From the NCBI GenBank assembly GCA_041485845.1, contig JBGPKH010000618.1, forward strand, positions 1 to 5,425: DNA of 5,425 nucleotides, given 5' to 3'. Below, one piece after another: positions 3,997-5,425 of this stretch (position 1 is the first letter of the stretch; the number at the start of each line of letters is the position of its first letter). A model generated the notes under the pieces. The model worked only from the letters and a program-made list of their open reading frames with translations. It was not told the origin of the DNA and ran no database searches. Position numbers and translations under genes: made by a program. Origin of the DNA: OMOG01 sp041485845. GTDB taxonomy: Bacteria; Acidobacteriota; Terriglobia; Bryobacterales; Bryobacteraceae.

Positions 3997-5065
3997 CGGT
4001 TACAGTAACTGGTTCTTTTTCAGGGCTTTTACGGCGATTCTGAAGCAGCTCTTTCGCCATCTGGAGATCCTCGGCGTCAACGATATTGTACCGTCTTTCC
4101 ATGCTGTCGGTCTTGTGGCCGCTGATCTTCATGCGGATCACCTGCGGGATGCCAGCCCGGCGCATGTTGCGCACGGCGGTGCGGCGAAGGTCATGGAAAT
4201 TCAGGTCCGGCACCCCTGCCCGCTTGCAGGCTTCATCCCATGACCACCGGAAGTCGATGATGCGCTCCCCGCGCCGGCTGAACACCCACGGCGAGTTCGG
4301 CCATTGCTCGTCGCGCTCCCGCTTCGCGGCCGTCAGCAGGTCGAGCATGTCGCCGTCGAGGATCGGCACGGAACGCGGCTCGTCGTTCTTGGTTTCGCCC
4401 TTCTCCAGGGTGATCAGCCCGGCCTCGAAATCGACCTGCGGCCACTGGATGGCTGTGATCTCGCCACGGCGCAGGCCGGTGATGTAGCCGGTGACGAACA
4501 GGGCCTTGAGTTCGGCGGGCAGTTCGTCGCGCAGCCGGTCGTATTGTTCATCGCCGAGGAAGCCCTTGCGGACGGTGGTTTCAGCGACGATGGGGAAATA
4601 GGGCACGGCCAGCACCTTCGGCGGTGTGCGCTTGCGGGCGTTGTGGAAGGCCGTGCGCAGGATCGAAAGTTCGCGGTTGACGGTTGAATCGCTGCGCCCC
4701 TCCCCTTTGCGCTTTTCGCGGTAGCGGTCCATGTGATCGGTCGTCAGGCGCTGCGCCTTCAGATTGCCGAAGAACGGACGGATGTTCTTCTCGATCACCT
4801 TTTCCCAGACATAGCGGGTGGAGGGCTTGATGTCGCTTTTGAGAACGTCGTCGAGCAGTTCGGCGATCAGGGCCTTGTCGGCCGTCCCGCCGGAGAGTTC
4901 GCCGCGCGCCTTGCGCGCCAGCAGCTTGTCGCGCAGCTTGATGGCGTCGGATTTCTTTTCGGATTTGCTGGATTCGTAGACCGGGCGGCCGTCGACCCGG
5001 ATCTTCACCCACCAGATATTCCCGCGCAGGTAAAGGGTGCCAGAACCGTCAGATCTTCTGGGCAT
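3926..5065 (-). CDS. int: Tyrosine-type site-specific integrase, complete, 379 aa
   Basis: This enzyme should join the element to the chromosome at tRNA-Leu through a covalent phosphotyrosine intermediate. The order is typical. An N-terminal arm-binding region comes first (about 1-60, with SGTLYLRGNIWWVKIRVDG). A SAM-like core-binding domain follows (about 65-150), then the catalytic domain (about 165-345). All catalytic residues are present: Arg199 (TGLRRGE), Lys226 (GETKNDEPRS), His291 and Arg294 (HDLRRT), His317 (SGHKT) and Tyr326 (ERRYNI). The length is normal. The last 30 residues form an unusual Thr/Val/Gly/Pro-rich tail encoded by repetitive DNA near the att site. The ATG at 5063-5065 is preceded by AAGG at very short spacing, but the sequence right after it matches the family N-terminus. 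It lies 38 bp after the excisionase-like gene and is probably co-transcribed with it. Confidence 0.93.
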   Translation of the reverse strand: MPRRSDGSGTLYLRGNIWWVKIRVDGRPVYESSKSEKKSDAIKLRDKLLARKARGELSGGTADKALIAELLDDVLKSDIKPSTRYVWEKVIEKNIRPFFGNLKAQRLTTDHMDRYREKRKGEGRSDSTVNRELSILRTAFHNARKRTPPKVLAVPYFPIVAETTVRKGFLGDEQYDRLRDELPAELKALFVTGYITGLRRGEITAIQWPQVDFEAGLITLEKGETKNDEPRSVPILDGDMLDLLTAAKRERDEQWPNSPWVFSRRGERIIDFRWSWDEACKRAGVPDLNFHDLRRTAVRNMRRAGIPQVIRMKISGHKTDSMERRYNIVDAEDLQMAKELLQNRRKSPEKEPVTVTETVTTPGKHGIPGDTGDPKKSAT

Positions 5066-5103
5066 GCCTTATTGTAACCCGAAAAGCTAACGCGGGAGCG
5101 GTT

Positions 5104-5425
5104 TTAAACCTTGTTTTTTTCAATCCAGATGTCGAGGTCGCGGCGGTCAAGATGGACCCGGCGGCCGACGCGCACGACGGGAAGTTCGTGGGAAAAGATG
5201 AGGTGCTGGATGGCCTGCTGCGACCTGCCGAGGTAAGCGGCGGCAGCCTTGACGGTCAGCAGAACGGGCAAAACCGGCGGCGCCATATGTTCGAGAAGGT
5301 TGGAGACTTTTTCCTCGACGCGCTCGGCGATCTTCTGGGCGAGCGAGTCTATGACATTGAGGGTCTGCGGGCTGAGTTTCGGCTGGGGGGCCGGCGTCAG
5401 GTCTTTCCCCGGCCATGGCTGGCAG
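5104..5425 (-). CDS. Excisionase-like helix-turn-helix protein (MerR-like/HTH_17), 5' end probably outside window
   Basis: The C-terminal 50 residues form a winged helix-turn-helix of the excisionase type: LLTVKAAAAYLGRS, then QQAIQHLIFSHELPVVRVG, then RRVHLDRRDLDIWIEKNK. These small proteins bend att DNA to direct excision, or act as repressors. The first in-frame ATG in the window is at 5286 (60 aa product), but it has no good ribosome site. The frame continues open, without a stop, to the right edge. The upstream part encodes a convincing amphipathic helix (IDSLAQKIAERVEEKVSNLLEH) that may mediate oligomerisation, preceded by a Pro-rich segment. I therefore think the real protein is longer and starts outside the window, at 100 or more residues. 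It lies directly upstream of int in the same orientation, the standard place for a recombination directionality factor. Confidence 0.8.
   Translation of the reverse strand, partial: CQPWPGKDLTPAPQPKLSPQTLNVIDSLAQKIAERVEEKVSNLLEHMAPPVLPVLLTVKAAAAYLGRSQQAIQHLIFSHELPVVRVGRRVHLDRRDLDIWIEKNKV

Larger units (their letters stand above)
3892..5425. mobile_element. Left end of an integrative element (int and excisionase-like genes)
   Basis: tRNA identity breaks at 3891/3892, and directly beyond it lie a complete tyrosine integrase gene and an excisionase-like gene, both on the minus strand. The element therefore runs rightwards past the window. By the logic of tRNA integration, the half tRNA here is the displaced host end. 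An intact tRNA-Leu(GAG), rebuilt with the element's own 3' half, is expected at the far right end. Confidence 0.65.

Overview
The window is GC-rich bacterial chromosomal DNA that reads as accessory sequence built around repeated insertions at a tRNA-Leu(GAG) gene. The integrase tails, the LCM-type methyltransferase and the VapBC-like pair resemble, from memory, proteins of soil Acidobacteriota (Solibacter-like) and some Proteobacteria. That assignment is a guess, because no taxonomic marker is present.

Left part (1-1698): the end of a SAM-dependent methyltransferase of the PPM1/TcmP (leucine carboxyl methyltransferase-like) family is followed by two translationally coupled genes of unknown function. 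One encodes about 185 aa. The other encodes a 72 aa protein with a CPFC zinc-ribbon-like knuckle.

Scar 1 (about 1743-2125): a frameshifted fragment of an ATP-dependent DNA ligase is joined to the last residues of a tyrosine integrase. Next to it lies a 41-bp sequence ending in the 3' end of a tRNA-Leu gene (minus strand).

Scar 2 (2126-3855): a strong rho-independent terminator, a small unknown ORF, a VapC/PIN toxin with its antitoxin (minus strand), and a frameshifted phage gene resembling Nu1-type small terminase subunits. The phage gene is joined to a second integrase tail. The segment ends in a second copy of the 41-bp tRNA-end repeat (39 of 41 identical, exactly 1,730 bp away), here continuing into 57 nt of the tRNA-Leu(GAG) 3' half.

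Right part (3892-5425): one end of a better preserved integrative element. It holds a complete tyrosine integrase (minus strand, all catalytic residues present) and, upstream of it, a helix-turn-helix excisionase-like protein. The reading frame of that protein is open to the right edge of the window.

Taken together, at least three integrase-bearing elements appear to have used the same tRNA-Leu(GAG) site. The two older ones have collapsed, leaving integrase tails, att-like repeats and a toxin-antitoxin pair. The third still has its integration genes, and an intact tRNA-Leu should lie beyond the right edge. No CRISPR array, rRNA or complete tRNA is present.
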